Positions 19,201 through 26,806 of a stretch of 33,971 bases of DNA are shown here, piece after piece. The notes beneath the pieces are model-generated. The model was not told the DNA's origin. It ran no database searches and was given only the letters and a program-made list of their open reading frames with translations. Both the position numbers and the translations under genes were made by a program. Origin of the DNA: CAYRHN01 sp964424115 (GTDB lineage: Bacteria; Chloroflexota; Anaerolineae; Anaerolineales; Anaerolineaceae); assembly GCA_964424115.1 (NCBI GenBank), contig CAYRHN010000027.1, forward strand, positions 1-33,971. The letters are read 5' to 3'. How positions within the stretch are numbered: the stretch's first letter is position 1; every line of letters begins with the position of its first letter.

Positions 19201-21441
19201 ACCGTCGAAGTTACCGTAGAACAGCTCAAAGCTGTTCTGCCCACTTTGCACGGTCAGGGTCGGGACGATATTGGAATAGGAATAGAAGGTGTCGGAGGGG
19301 CCAAAATGGAGATACCCGGCTGCCGGAGCAGTGGCCGATACAGAAGCGGTGAAAGTAGCCACCTCGTCGGCGTCAAAGATGGGCAGGGGCAGGTAGTCCA
19401 CCAGGTACAGGCTTTCCACGTCGCCGGTGGGCAGGTTGTAGGTCAGGCGGAAGGTGACCACGTCGCCGGGTTTGATCGCCGCCGGGCTGCCGGAAGGCGC
19501 AGCGCCGTTAATGGCGTACACCTCCTTGCTTAGCGCCCCGCGCCCGATCTGCGCGCTGGCGGTCGAGTTATCCGGCTCGGAGCAGCTGAGCGGGCTGAGG
19601 TTGGTATGGTTCAGCAGGCTGCCGGAAGCTGTGACGCTATTGTCCAGCAAATCCCCCTGGTCCACCGAGGGATCCCCGGAGGGGTAAGTATCGGAGAAAT
19701 TCTCCTGGATCACCGTGCGGAAGACGATCCGCCCGGTGGTGGGGCCATTGTTATAGCTGGAGCAGTCCGGGGCGCCGCCGCCGGTTCCGGCAGCGGGAAT
19801 GCAGCCGCCGACCAGCTGACCGTTATGGCCGCGCGCCACCAGCTCATCGCTGACCCGGAAGGCTGCGGCGGTCGAACCGGTGCCGGGGGAATCCAGCGTC
19901 ACTGTATAATTGGCGGCGTTCATCGCGCCGGAGGTAGTCCAGTCCTGGTTGCCGTTAACCTGCAAGGTGGGGGTGAAGGTGGCATCCCAGCGCTGACCAT
20001 CGCTGAAGGTGTCGCTCAGCAGGATGGCGTTCATCGCGTAATAGTCGGAGATCTGGAAATCGAGCGTGTATTCCAGCACCTTACCGGGGGCGGCTGCGCC
20101 GCCGCCCACCACCGTCACCGATTTCTGGGTGGCGATGGATTTGAGCGTGATCTCGTGCTCCGGTGGGGCAAACTGCCCGCCGGCCGAGGCGTTATCCACC
20201 GCGCCGGAATCGCGCGAATCGACCGGGTACCAGTCGCCCAGCGCGTAGGCGTTGTTATCCGAGAGGGCGTCGCCGCCGCAGGCATTCAAAACCCCCGCGC
20301 CGACCGAATCGGTGTAGGGGGCGTAATAGCTGAAGGTGAGCGTGGCATCATTGTTGGCCGATGTGCCGCTGACCGAAGGGAAGGTGCAGACCAGATTGCC
20401 ACCGGGAATGGTGGTGGAGGGATAGGTGCAGCCGCTGACCGCCGGGCTGGAACTGACCAGGTTGACGAACTGCAAGTTGCCCGGCAGGTAATCGGTTACG
20501 TCCAGGTTGGTCACCGTCTGGCCGTTGGCGATATCCACGTTGATGGTGTACTGGCGGGTGTAGTTGGGGCCGGTGGCGGTTTCGCTCTCTGGGCCGCTAT
20601 ATGTCTTTTGAAGAGTGATCAGCGTGGGGCGCACCTGGACAAACGACCAGGCGGCGCTGTTCTGGCTGGCATTCGAGTACAGCACCGGATCGGAGGCCCA
20701 GTTGTCCAGCGGATCGGCGCCAAACATGAAACCGGCCCGGGCAGCGATGTTCAAGGGCTGGTTGAGGTCGGCCAGCGTGCTGACCGTGGCGTTGATGGTG
20801 ATCGGGATGGGCGGCTGGGAGGAGACGATCGAGCCGAAGGGCAGGCGCACCACCAGCAGTGTGTCGCCGGGGGTGCCGGTCACCACCACCGGCGTGCCGG
20901 CGGGGGTCTTGGCATATGGGTGGGTGGCGTGGCCGCTGGCGTCAAAGGTCAACACCTGGTAGTCGACCGAAGCGCCGCTGAAGGAGAGGCTGTTAAAAGT
21001 GATCCCGTCCGCCGGGTTGGAGAACGGGCCGTCCACCCCCATGTAGGGGATGACAATATCAAGGAAGGGGCCGTAGCCCACATCGGCAGGGTTGGAAAAG
21101 GTGACGGTAAAGGAGAAGCTCTGGCCGAGCGGCACCGTGGCGGGGGCGCTGATCGTGGCTGAGGGGTCGGGCGCGTTGAGGGGGCGCGGCTGCACCTCCT
21201 GCGGCTCGGCAAATGCCGGGCTCTCCAGGCGGGTGACCGCCCGCGGGGCCAATGCCGCAGAGGCATCCGGCAGGGCCAGCCCGGCCCAGGCGGAGGCCAA
21301 CCTCTCCCCACCGAGCGGGAAGCGCGGCGCAGGCGCAGCGGCCTGCGCCGCCGTCACCGGCCCGGCCAACTGCCCGGCCAGGATGCTTAAAACTAAAAAG
21401 ATCGCCTGAAAACGACTCCATAGAACCAGGTGCTTCTTCAT
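7254..21441 (-). CDS. giant DUF11/D2-module surface protein with LPETG and C-terminal sortase domain (interrupted by gap)
   Basis: One gene spans the 100-N gap. The sequenced bases on the two sides sum to exactly 4,696 codons, so the reading frame is continuous if the true gap is a multiple of three; filling the gap with 100 N shifts the frame artificially. The start at 21441 follows AGGAGGAG and begins a signal peptide (MKKHLVLWSRFQAIFLVLSI... ending AQA). The N-terminal third contains D2-fimbrial-type modules, including three long ones of about 372 residues (around 18420-15110). The rest consists of DUF11 beta-sandwich repeats, about a dozen with a paired-cysteine W-x-W-x-C...GGATGC motif. 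Near the C-terminus come LPETG (7746-7760) and a complete sortase domain with His (7521-7523), Cys in TLITC (7332-7334) and Arg (7293-7295). Expected location is the cell surface, as an adhesin, sheath or fibre. The cysteine transpeptidase probably acts on its own or neighbouring copies. It is divergent from the kinase gene at 22019. Confidence 0.88.
7257..7760 (-). other. LPETG sorting sequence followed by sortase catalytic domain
   Basis: This is the C-terminal 168 residues of the giant protein. LPETGFAPG is followed by a linker of about 25 residues and then the sortase beta-barrel (RLQIPQLGVNIPVVG, GNSVLTAHVYD, FVNLSTLKYGDKIYI, LPWLTLITCRGY, QRMVVRAVLV). The His, Cys and Arg triad is intact. 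Unlike a standard LPXTG signal, no transmembrane helix or positive tail follows. Unlike a standard sortase, there is no N-terminal membrane anchor next to the domain. Sortase class cannot be assigned by eye. Confidence 0.85.
11608..12880. repeat. near-identical tandem 393-bp DUF11 units around the gap
   Basis: Units begin at 11608, 12001 and 12394, exactly 393 bp (131 codons) apart; a further unit resumes after the gap at 12720 and diverges after about 12880. By eye, 11737-11984 is identical to 12130-12377 (248 bp). Other DUF11 repeats in the gene are clearly diverged, so this block is a recent expansion and the probable cause of the assembly break. Confidence 0.9.
12620..12719. other. assembly gap (100 N)
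   Basis: Exactly 100 N, the usual placeholder for a gap of unknown size. From the 393-bp phase on each side, the missing sequence should be 174 bp, or 174 plus a multiple of 393 bp, and both preserve the reading frame. Confidence 0.97.
15110..18440 (-). repeat. three long (about 1.1 kb) protein modules in the N-terminal part of the giant gene
   Basis: The motif K-[ST]-I-[VT]-STSE...[GV]E[IV]VR[FY]RL...WPEG recurs with starts separated by 1,122 bp (374 codons) and 1,113 bp (371 codons). Each module continues with KTV or SVQ, a D2/DUF11-type domain, and a closing NPTGS-x-x-PGA...NDY segment. The first two carry a CxDTGERCGSG cysteine pair that is lost in the third. They are much more diverged in DNA than the 393-bp units. 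Confidence 0.75.
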
Positions 21442-21603
21442 GCTTCTCCTCCTGAGGCCTCTTCCTTGACCTGCATATCTCCTGGGATTGCGCCAGAAGG
21501 GGCGGGCATTAAATGCAATCAACCCTTCCCTTGCAGCTTTTCCTATTCAATTGCGGCGTGATCAAGGCCGTAGTGCTAACGTTAATCTGAAAATATCCTT
21601 TTA

Positions 21604-21609
21604 ATTATA
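21604..21609 (-). promoter_or_regulatory. candidate -10 element of the giant adhesin gene
   Basis: TATAAT on the minus strand, 162 bases before the ATG at 21441. The -35 region is poor (CTGGTG at the expected spacing). If used, the mRNA would carry a leader of about 155 bases. I recognise no known riboswitch in it. Confidence 0.35.
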
Positions 21610-21680
21610 CCCGAAAGGATAAAAAACACCAGCCACCTGACAGTCTGGATATATCATAGCGAGCGGAGCGAGCCCCGCCA

Positions 21681-21850
21681 GGGGCGCCACTTGCATATCA
21701 TCCCCTTTAGGGGACCTGCGGCAAGTGCAGGTGAGTGCAGGTGAGTGCAGGCAAGTGCAGGTGAGCAATTTACCTAGCGCTCCCCACCGTACATGAAGGA
21801 TGGAATCTGCGGCGGGCGGGCTTTTGCTTACGGGAAGACCTGGATCGACC
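21681..21850. repeat. possible degenerate copy of the A-B intergenic repeat
   Basis: GGGGCGCCAC at 21681-21690 matches the start of part B, and GCGGGCTTTTGCTTACGGG near 21815 resembles the start of part A. The sequence between does not align by eye, so these may be remnants or chance. Confidence 0.3.
21721..21765. repeat. 10-bp tandem repeat array in the divergent intergenic region
   Basis: Four complete units of G[CT][AG]AGTGCAG at 21721-21760 and a fifth half unit follow one another at 10-bp spacing, between the giant adhesin and histidine kinase genes. Spacing of one helical turn puts every unit on the same DNA face, as in regulator arrays, but slippage-generated simple repeat is equally possible. 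Confidence 0.7.
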
Positions 21851-21932
21851 ATGGCCCCGCCCCTTCGGGAATGCCTCCTGGCATCTCCCCAAGCCCATCC
21901 TCACGTTCATCCTGATCTCCAGTTCTCTATAA

Positions 21933-21969
21933 TCTCAACAATTCGTTGCATATTTCTCAACAGTTGTTG
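21933..21969 (+). promoter_or_regulatory. two similar imperfect palindromes overlapping the kinase promoter (candidate operator)
   Basis: TCTCAACAATTCGTTG at 21933-21948 and TCTCAACAGTTGTTG at 21955-21969 share TCTCAACA and a CAAC/GTTG dyad. Their starts are 22 bases apart, about two helical turns. The first overlaps the proposed -35 and the second abuts the -10. Autoregulation by the response regulator at 25072 is a guess. Confidence 0.4.
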
Positions 21970-21975
21970 TATACT
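21946..21975 (+). promoter_or_regulatory. candidate promoter of the kinase-regulator operon
   Basis: TTGCAT (21946-21951) and TATACT (21970-21975) are separated by 18 bases, giving a leader of about 37 bases that contains AAGGA before the ATG at 22019. Confidence 0.5.
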
Positions 21976-22018
21976 TATCTTGGAAGCTGTCCGTTTTTGA
22001 CCCGAAGGATCTCCTGAT

Positions 22019-25000
22019 ATGGATTATGCGTTTTACGTCATCCTCTCCCCGGTCATGCTGGTGCTGCTGATCTTCTCACTCATGCGCGCCTGGCGTTTTC
22101 GCGCCGACCCGCAGGCACGGGTGTTGATCCTCAACATCATCATCACCCTCGGTTGGTTGACGGTCAATTTCTTCGAGCTGGTCTTCGAAGATCCCACTTC
22201 CAAGATCATCCTGGCCAAGAGCAACTACCTCTTCAACGGCGCCTTTTGTTCGGTGTGGCTGTTCTTTGCCCTGCGTTTTGCCGGCTATAAACGCCTGCTC
22301 AACCGTTGGATGATGGCGCTGGCCCTGCTGCCGGTCGTGGCAGGGATCGTTATGGCAGCCACGAATGAATTCACCAGCCTGATCTGGAAGGAATATGCCA
22401 TCATCGATGTCGGCCACGGCTTGAATGCCATGCGGGTTACCCAGTACGGGGCGGGCTTCTGGCCATTGCTGCTTGCCGAATGGAGTATGGTGCTGGCCGG
22501 TTTTGCCCTCATCCTGGCCAGGTTCTGGCGCGCCTCGCCGCTCTACCGCCGGCAGGCTGCCTGGGTACTGATGGGCGCCTCGCTGCCGGTGGTGTTCAAC
22601 GTGGTTTATGTGCTGCGCCTCTTCCCCTGGCTGCAAAAAGATTACACCCCGCTCAGCTTCGGCCTTGCCACCGTCTTCATCACCTTCGGCATTCTGCGAG
22701 TTCACCTTTTTGAACTGGCTCCGGTGGCGCGTTACACCCTGGTGGACCAGATCGCGCTGGGCATGGTGGCGCTCAACCATGACATGCGCGTGGTGGATTC
22801 CAACCCGGCCGCGGCCCAACTGCTCGACCGCCCCCTCAAGATGACCGGCACCCCGCTGCAAGAGCTGTTTCCCGGACAGCCGGAGATCGCTGCGCGCCTG
22901 CCGCGCCAGATTAACCTGCCGGTGGAGATGGACTACCGCACCCCGGCCGGGCGCTGGCTGAGCGTGCGCATCTGGGGCCTGAGCGGTTCTTCTTCCCAAT
23001 CCAGCGGCTGGGTAATGATCCTGGAGGATGTGACCGCCACCCGGCACACCCTGGAAGAGCTGCGGCGGTCGGAGGATCTCTTCCAAAACCTGGTCAACTC
23101 CATGCGGGCCGGGGTGGCGGTGACCGACCTGCAGGGCCGGATCACCTACGCCTCGCCGCGCATGTTGGAAATGTTTGGCCTGCGCTCCCAGGCCGACGCC
23201 GAGGGAAAAACCATCTTTGATTTCCTGGTGGAAGAAGAATTTAAGCGTGGCGCCAGCAGCTTCCAGGAACTGGTTTCCGGCATTGCCATGCCAGACGCGC
23301 CCTACCAACACCGCCGCACCGACGGCACCACCTTCTTCACTAACACCCAGGGCGCGCTGCTGCGCAATCCGGACGGCTCACCCTACGGCTGCGTATTCAT
23401 GGTGCGCGACATCACCCAGCGCCTGGCAGCCGAACGTGAACAGGCGCGTCTTTTGCAGATCATGCAGACCGTGGTCGAAGACGAGAACATTTTCCTCTCC
23501 GTCAGCGACGCCAATGGCAAGATCGTCCTGTGGAACCGCGGCGCTGAGATCGTCACCGGGGTCAGCGCCGCCGACGCCCTGGCGGCCGAGGATATCATCC
23601 AGCTCACCCATCCCAACCCGGAGCAATACCACAAGGTGGACCAGCTGCGCCGCCGCCTGCACAGCGGTCAGTCAATCAACAGCTCCGGGTCGATGTACAG
23701 CCGCAACGGAACCCTGAAATACACCGACCTGTTCAGCCGGGCGCTGATGGATAACAACGGCCAGCCGCTGGGCGTGGTCAACGTAGGTCTGGATATCACC
23801 ACCCGCGTGCAGGCCGAACATGCCCTGCAAACCCTCAACAGCGGGCTGGAAGAGCTGGTATCGCAGCGCACCGGCGAGCTGCGGGAAACGGTCACCCGCC
23901 TGGAGGAGGAGAATGCCGCCCGCCAGAAGGCCGAAGATGAGCTGCGCCGCGCGCAGGAGACCCTGGTGGCCCGCCTGAACAACCAGAGCCGCCAGCTGGC
24001 TGCCCTCTACGAGGTGATCCTGACCAGCGGCAAGGCCCTGGAATGGGAATACCTGCTGGATTATTTGCTGGAAAAGGTGCTGGAGATCACCGGCGGGCAG
24101 GCCGCCGCTATCTACCAGCGTTCTCTACGCGATTCCCAGATGCTGATGGTGGCCCAGCGCGGCCTGCCTGCCATCCCCGCTCCCGAATTCCAGGTCATCC
24201 CTATCCCCTTTGATCCCCATGCGCCTGCCCCCACCCTGCCCGGCCTGGAATCCGCTCTGAGCGAGCCGATCCACCTGCACGAAGAGATCACCGGCGCCAT
24301 GCGCATCTGGCGCGATGCCCGGCGCGCCTATACGCTGGAGGATATGGCCCTCACCCATGCCCTGGCCGACCAGGTGGGGATCATTATGGAGAATATGCGC
24401 CTGCGCGGGTTGATCGAACAGGCCGCAGTGGAACAGGAACGCCGCCGCATGGCGCGCAACCTGCACGATTCGGTCACCCAATCTCTGCACAGCCTGGTCT
24501 GGCTGACCGAGGTGGCGGCCAACCGCCTGAAACAGGGCCAGATCCCGCGCCTGGACCAATCGCTGCAGCAGATCGACGAGAGCGCGCGCCAGGCCTTGAA
24601 AGAGATGCGCCTGCTGCTCTACCAGACCGCGCTGGAATCCAGCGACCTGCCGCTCTACGAAGCGCTCAAGCAGCGCCTGGAAGCGGTGGAAGAACGCGCC
24701 GGGCTGCAAGCCAACCTGGATATCGACCCCGCCTGCCAGGTGCCGGTGGAATGGGAAAGCGACCTGTACGCCGTAGCGGTCGAGGCGCTCAACAACACTC
24801 TCAAATATGCCCGCGCAAGCTGGGTAAGCGTCCGCCTGCGCTGCGGGGCAGACTGGTGTGAAATGGAGATCAGCGACAACGGGCGCGGTTTTGACCTGCA
24901 ATCTCCACGTGCCGGCGGGCTGGGTCTGCAAAGCATGCGCGAGCGCGCCACCAAAATAGGCGGCGAGGTGACGATCCAGTCCATCCCCGGCAAAGGCACT

Positions 25001-25075
25001 CAGGTGCAGCTGCTCATCGGTACTCCCCGGCGGAAAAGCCGTTCCATCTCCCGTCAAGAAAGGAAACTCTCATGA
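22019..25075 (+). CDS. membrane sensor histidine kinase (7TM, three PAS, GAF, HisKA_3, HATPase)
   Basis: Predicted inner-membrane sensor of a two-component system, 1,018 residues. About seven hydrophobic segments in residues 1-235 match the HisKA_7TM sensing domain. Three PAS domains follow (roughly 240-345, 355-475, 485-605), then a coiled coil (about 605-660), a GAF domain (about 665-800), the NarL-type dimerisation and phosphoacceptor segment RRRMARNLHDSVTQSLH with His816, and a HATPase domain with Asn925 (N-box) and Asp953 in DNGRGF, plus GLGLQSMRER. All kinase residues appear intact. The ATG at 22019 follows AAGGA. The stop overlaps the regulator start by four bases (ATGA), so the two are translationally coupled. 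The signal is unknown; the gene is divergent from the giant surface protein. Confidence 0.95.
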   Translation: MDYAFYVILSPVMLVLLIFSLMRAWRFRADPQARVLILNIIITLGWLTVNFFELVFEDPTSKIILAKSNYLFNGAFCSVWLFFALRFAGYKRLLNRWMMALALLPVVAGIVMAATNEFTSLIWKEYAIIDVGHGLNAMRVTQYGAGFWPLLLAEWSMVLAGFALILARFWRASPLYRRQAAWVLMGASLPVVFNVVYVLRLFPWLQKDYTPLSFGLATVFITFGILRVHLFELAPVARYTLVDQIALGMVALNHDMRVVDSNPAAAQLLDRPLKMTGTPLQELFPGQPEIAARLPRQINLPVEMDYRTPAGRWLSVRIWGLSGSSSQSSGWVMILEDVTATRHTLEELRRSEDLFQNLVNSMRAGVAVTDLQGRITYASPRMLEMFGLRSQADAEGKTIFDFLVEEEFKRGASSFQELVSGIAMPDAPYQHRRTDGTTFFTNTQGALLRNPDGSPYGCVFMVRDITQRLAAEREQARLLQIMQTVVEDENIFLSVSDANGKIVLWNRGAEIVTGVSAADALAAEDIIQLTHPNPEQYHKVDQLRRRLHSGQSINSSGSMYSRNGTLKYTDLFSRALMDNNGQPLGVVNVGLDITTRVQAEHALQTLNSGLEELVSQRTGELRETVTRLEEENAARQKAEDELRRAQETLVARLNNQSRQLAALYEVILTSGKALEWEYLLDYLLEKVLEITGGQAAAIYQRSLRDSQMLMVAQRGLPAIPAPEFQVIPIPFDPHAPAPTLPGLESALSEPIHLHEEITGAMRIWRDARRAYTLEDMALTHALADQVGIIMENMRLRGLIEQAAVEQERRRMARNLHDSVTQSLHSLVWLTEVAANRLKQGQIPRLDQSLQQIDESARQALKEMRLLLYQTALESSDLPLYEALKQRLEAVEERAGLQANLDIDPACQVPVEWESDLYAVAVEALNNTLKYARASWVSVRLRCGADWCEMEISDNGRGFDLQSPRAGGLGLQSMRERATKIGGEVTIQSIPGKGTQVQLLIGTPRRKSRSISRQERKLS

Positions 25076-25722
25076 ATCCGATCAAAATACTGGTAGTGGA
25101 CGATCATCCTCTGCTGCGCGAAGCCCTGCGCACCGCGGTGGAAGACGAACCCGATATGCAGGTGATCGGCGAAGCCACCAACGGCGAGGAAGCTTTAGAG
25201 GTGCTTGATAAGCTCAACCCGGATGTGATCCTGCTCGACCTGCTCATGCCGATCAAGGGCGGGGTGGAGACCGCCCAGGAGATCCTGGCCCGCGACCCCA
25301 AGAGCCGCATCCTGGTGCTGACCAGCGTGAACGATCAGGATCAGGTGATGCGCATGGTGCAGATCGGAGTATTGGGGTATTTAATGAAAGAAGCCGAGCG
25401 GTCGGAGGTGCTGTACGCCATCCGCCAGGTGCACAACGGCAATGCCTACCTGCCTCCGCAGGTGACCATGCGCCTGCTCTCCAATCTACGCATGCGCCAG
25501 GGACAGACCCCAGAGATCCCGCCGGAGAAGGTAGCCACGCTCACCCGCCGCGAGCGGGATGTGCTGCGCCTGGTCGGGCACGGAGCCTCAAACACGGAGA
25601 TCAGCGAGGCGCTCTTCATCAGCGAGGGCACCGTGCGCACGCACATCCACCATCTGCTGCGCAAGCTGGGCATTGCCAACCGCAACCAGGCTATCCTGTA
25701 TGCTCAACACATGGATGAGTAA
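25072..25722 (+). CDS. NarL/LuxR-family response regulator
   Basis: A 216-residue DNA-binding regulator, partner of the upstream kinase. The receiver domain (residues 1-120) has the acidic pair in VVDDHP, the phosphoacceptor Asp56 in DVILLDLLMP, Thr/Ser in VLTSV and Lys in YLMKEA. A LuxR-type helix-turn-helix fills about residues 150-212 (LTRRERDVLRLVGHGASNTE ... SEGTVRTHIHHLLRKLG). It starts within the kinase stop codon (ATGA) with AAAGGAAA just upstream. A GC-rich hairpin follows the gene. Likely targets include its own promoter and possibly the divergent adhesin gene; this is inference from position. Confidence 0.96.
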   Translation: MNPIKILVVDDHPLLREALRTAVEDEPDMQVIGEATNGEEALEVLDKLNPDVILLDLLMPIKGGVETAQEILARDPKSRILVLTSVNDQDQVMRMVQIGVLGYLMKEAERSEVLYAIRQVHNGNAYLPPQVTMRLLSNLRMRQGQTPEIPPEKVATLTRRERDVLRLVGHGASNTEISEALFISEGTVRTHIHHLLRKLGIANRNQAILYAQHMDE

Positions 25723-25730
25723 CCCTACCA

Positions 25731-25754
25731 CGCGAGCCCCTGGCGGGGCTCGCG
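25731..25754 (+). terminator. hairpin after the response regulator gene
   Basis: CGCGAGCCCC and GGGGCTCGCG form a perfect 10-bp stem with a TGGC loop, eight bases after the stop codon. The T tract after it is poor (TTGAAGGTT), so termination may be weak or the hairpin may serve both convergent genes. Confidence 0.55.
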
Positions 25755-25848
25755 TTGAAGGTTCCAAACTTTCAGGTGGCTAAAAAACTCAAAAAGCCTT
25801 TTATCTGAAGTATTTCGTGTTCCCTGGCGTCTTGGCGGTGAAAGGTTT

Positions 25849-26658
25849 TTAACCTCTCAACTGTTGATCCAGGTCGTCGAAGTCCACCCGCGAGGTCAGA
25901 TCCAGGCTGAGCGGCGTGACCGCCACCACCCCATCGTGCAGCAGCGCGTACAGGTCGGTATCGGGGGAGATGCGCTTCCAATCCAGCGTCAGGCGGTAGC
26001 TGATCGGGGCGGGGTCCTCCAGCGCGCCGGTGCGGGAGGGCAGCGATTCAAAATAGCGGTAGACCGCCTGGCGGGTGATGCGCCAGGGCGTCTGCGGAGT
26101 GGCAGAAGCCGGTACTTCCACCTTCAATAAATCCACATCGCGCGGCAGGCGTTTTTCCAGCAGCAAGCCTGCAAAAAAGCCGGTGAAATAGGCGGCGGTA
26201 GAGAAATCCACCTCGCGCGAATACCCGTAGAAATCCTGGTTCACCAGCTGGAGCGACATGGCCAGGGCCGGGATACCCAGCGAGGCGGCTTCCATGGCCG
26301 CGCCGACCGTGCCGGAGATGGTCACCCCATCACCGACGTTCTCGCCGTAGTTGATCCCCGCCACCACCAGGTCGGGCTTGCGCGGGGTCAGTTCCAACAC
26401 GCCGTGCAGGGTGGTCTGGGCGGGCGAGCCGCCCACCGAAAAGGCCTCCCAATCCTGGCCGCCCACGTTCAGCCGGACCTTGCGGATGCGCCCGTCCGAG
26501 GTGATCGGCAGGCTGCGACCGGTGCTGGAAGCCTGGTCGCGCGGGGCGGCCACGGTGACATACCCAAGATGCGAGAGGCCTTCCGCGGCCGCCCACAACC
26601 CGGGGGAATTGATCCCGTCATCATTGACGAGTAAGATCTGTTTTTGTGCTGGATTCAT
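25849..26658 (-). CDS. surE: 5'/3'-nucleotidase SurE
   Basis: Predicted cytoplasmic metal-dependent phosphatase that dephosphorylates nucleoside monophosphates. The 269-residue protein has the SurE signatures: ILLVNDDGINSPG with Asp13 and Asp14, PRDQASSTGRSLP with Ser44 at the spacing expected for a metal ligand, NYGENVGDGVTISGTVGAA with Asn103, and the IPALAMSLQ strand. The ATG at 26658 is preceded by AAGGAA. It converges with the response regulator gene and lies downstream of the giant beta-helix gene, from which two hairpins separate it. Confidence 0.96.
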   Translation of the reverse strand: MNPAQKQILLVNDDGINSPGLWAAAEGLSHLGYVTVAAPRDQASSTGRSLPITSDGRIRKVRLNVGGQDWEAFSVGGSPAQTTLHGVLELTPRKPDLVVAGINYGENVGDGVTISGTVGAAMEAASLGIPALAMSLQLVNQDFYGYSREVDFSTAAYFTGFFAGLLLEKRLPRDVDLLKVEVPASATPQTPWRITRQAVYRYFESLPSRTGALEDPAPISYRLTLDWKRISPDTDLYALLHDGVVAVTPLSLDLTSRVDFDDLDQQLRG

Positions 26659-26720
26659 GCGTACATTCCTTAAGTTTAAATTCGACCGATAATATTACCA
26701 CAAAAAACAGGCCAAAAAAA

Positions 26721-26753
26721 AGACCCTGAAGGTCTTGAAAACCTTCAGGGTCT
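26721..26753 (-). terminator. intrinsic terminator of the beta-helix/cadherin-like gene
   Basis: On the minus strand, AGACCCTGAAGGT and ACCTTCAGGGTCT form a 13-bp stem with a 7-base loop, followed by a run of T (A run at 26714-26720 on the + strand). The stem is identical to the one at 31595-31627. Confidence 0.85.
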
Positions 26754-26765
26754 CCTGTTCAGGTT

Positions 26766-26793
26766 CTCACAGGCCTGGTTTCAGGCCTGTGAG
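26766..26793. repeat. second hairpin downstream of the beta-helix gene
   Basis: CTCACAGGCCTG and CAGGCCTGTGAG form a perfect 12-bp stem around GTTT, between the stop codon at 26807 and the T-tract terminator. It may assist termination or protect the 3' end. Confidence 0.6.
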
Positions 26794-26806
26794 ACGAAAC
26801 GGTCTG

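Noticed and set aside
14548..21162. Several + strand open frames of 400-735 codons inside the giant gene
   Set aside because: Same reason: high GC and biased codon use leave the opposite strand open. None has a ribosome binding site and domain content to compete with the minus-strand gene.
21442..21610. Riboswitch in the adhesin leader
   Set aside because: I looked for cyclic-di-GMP, TPP and cobalamin-type conserved cores and saw none; only generic small hairpins are present.
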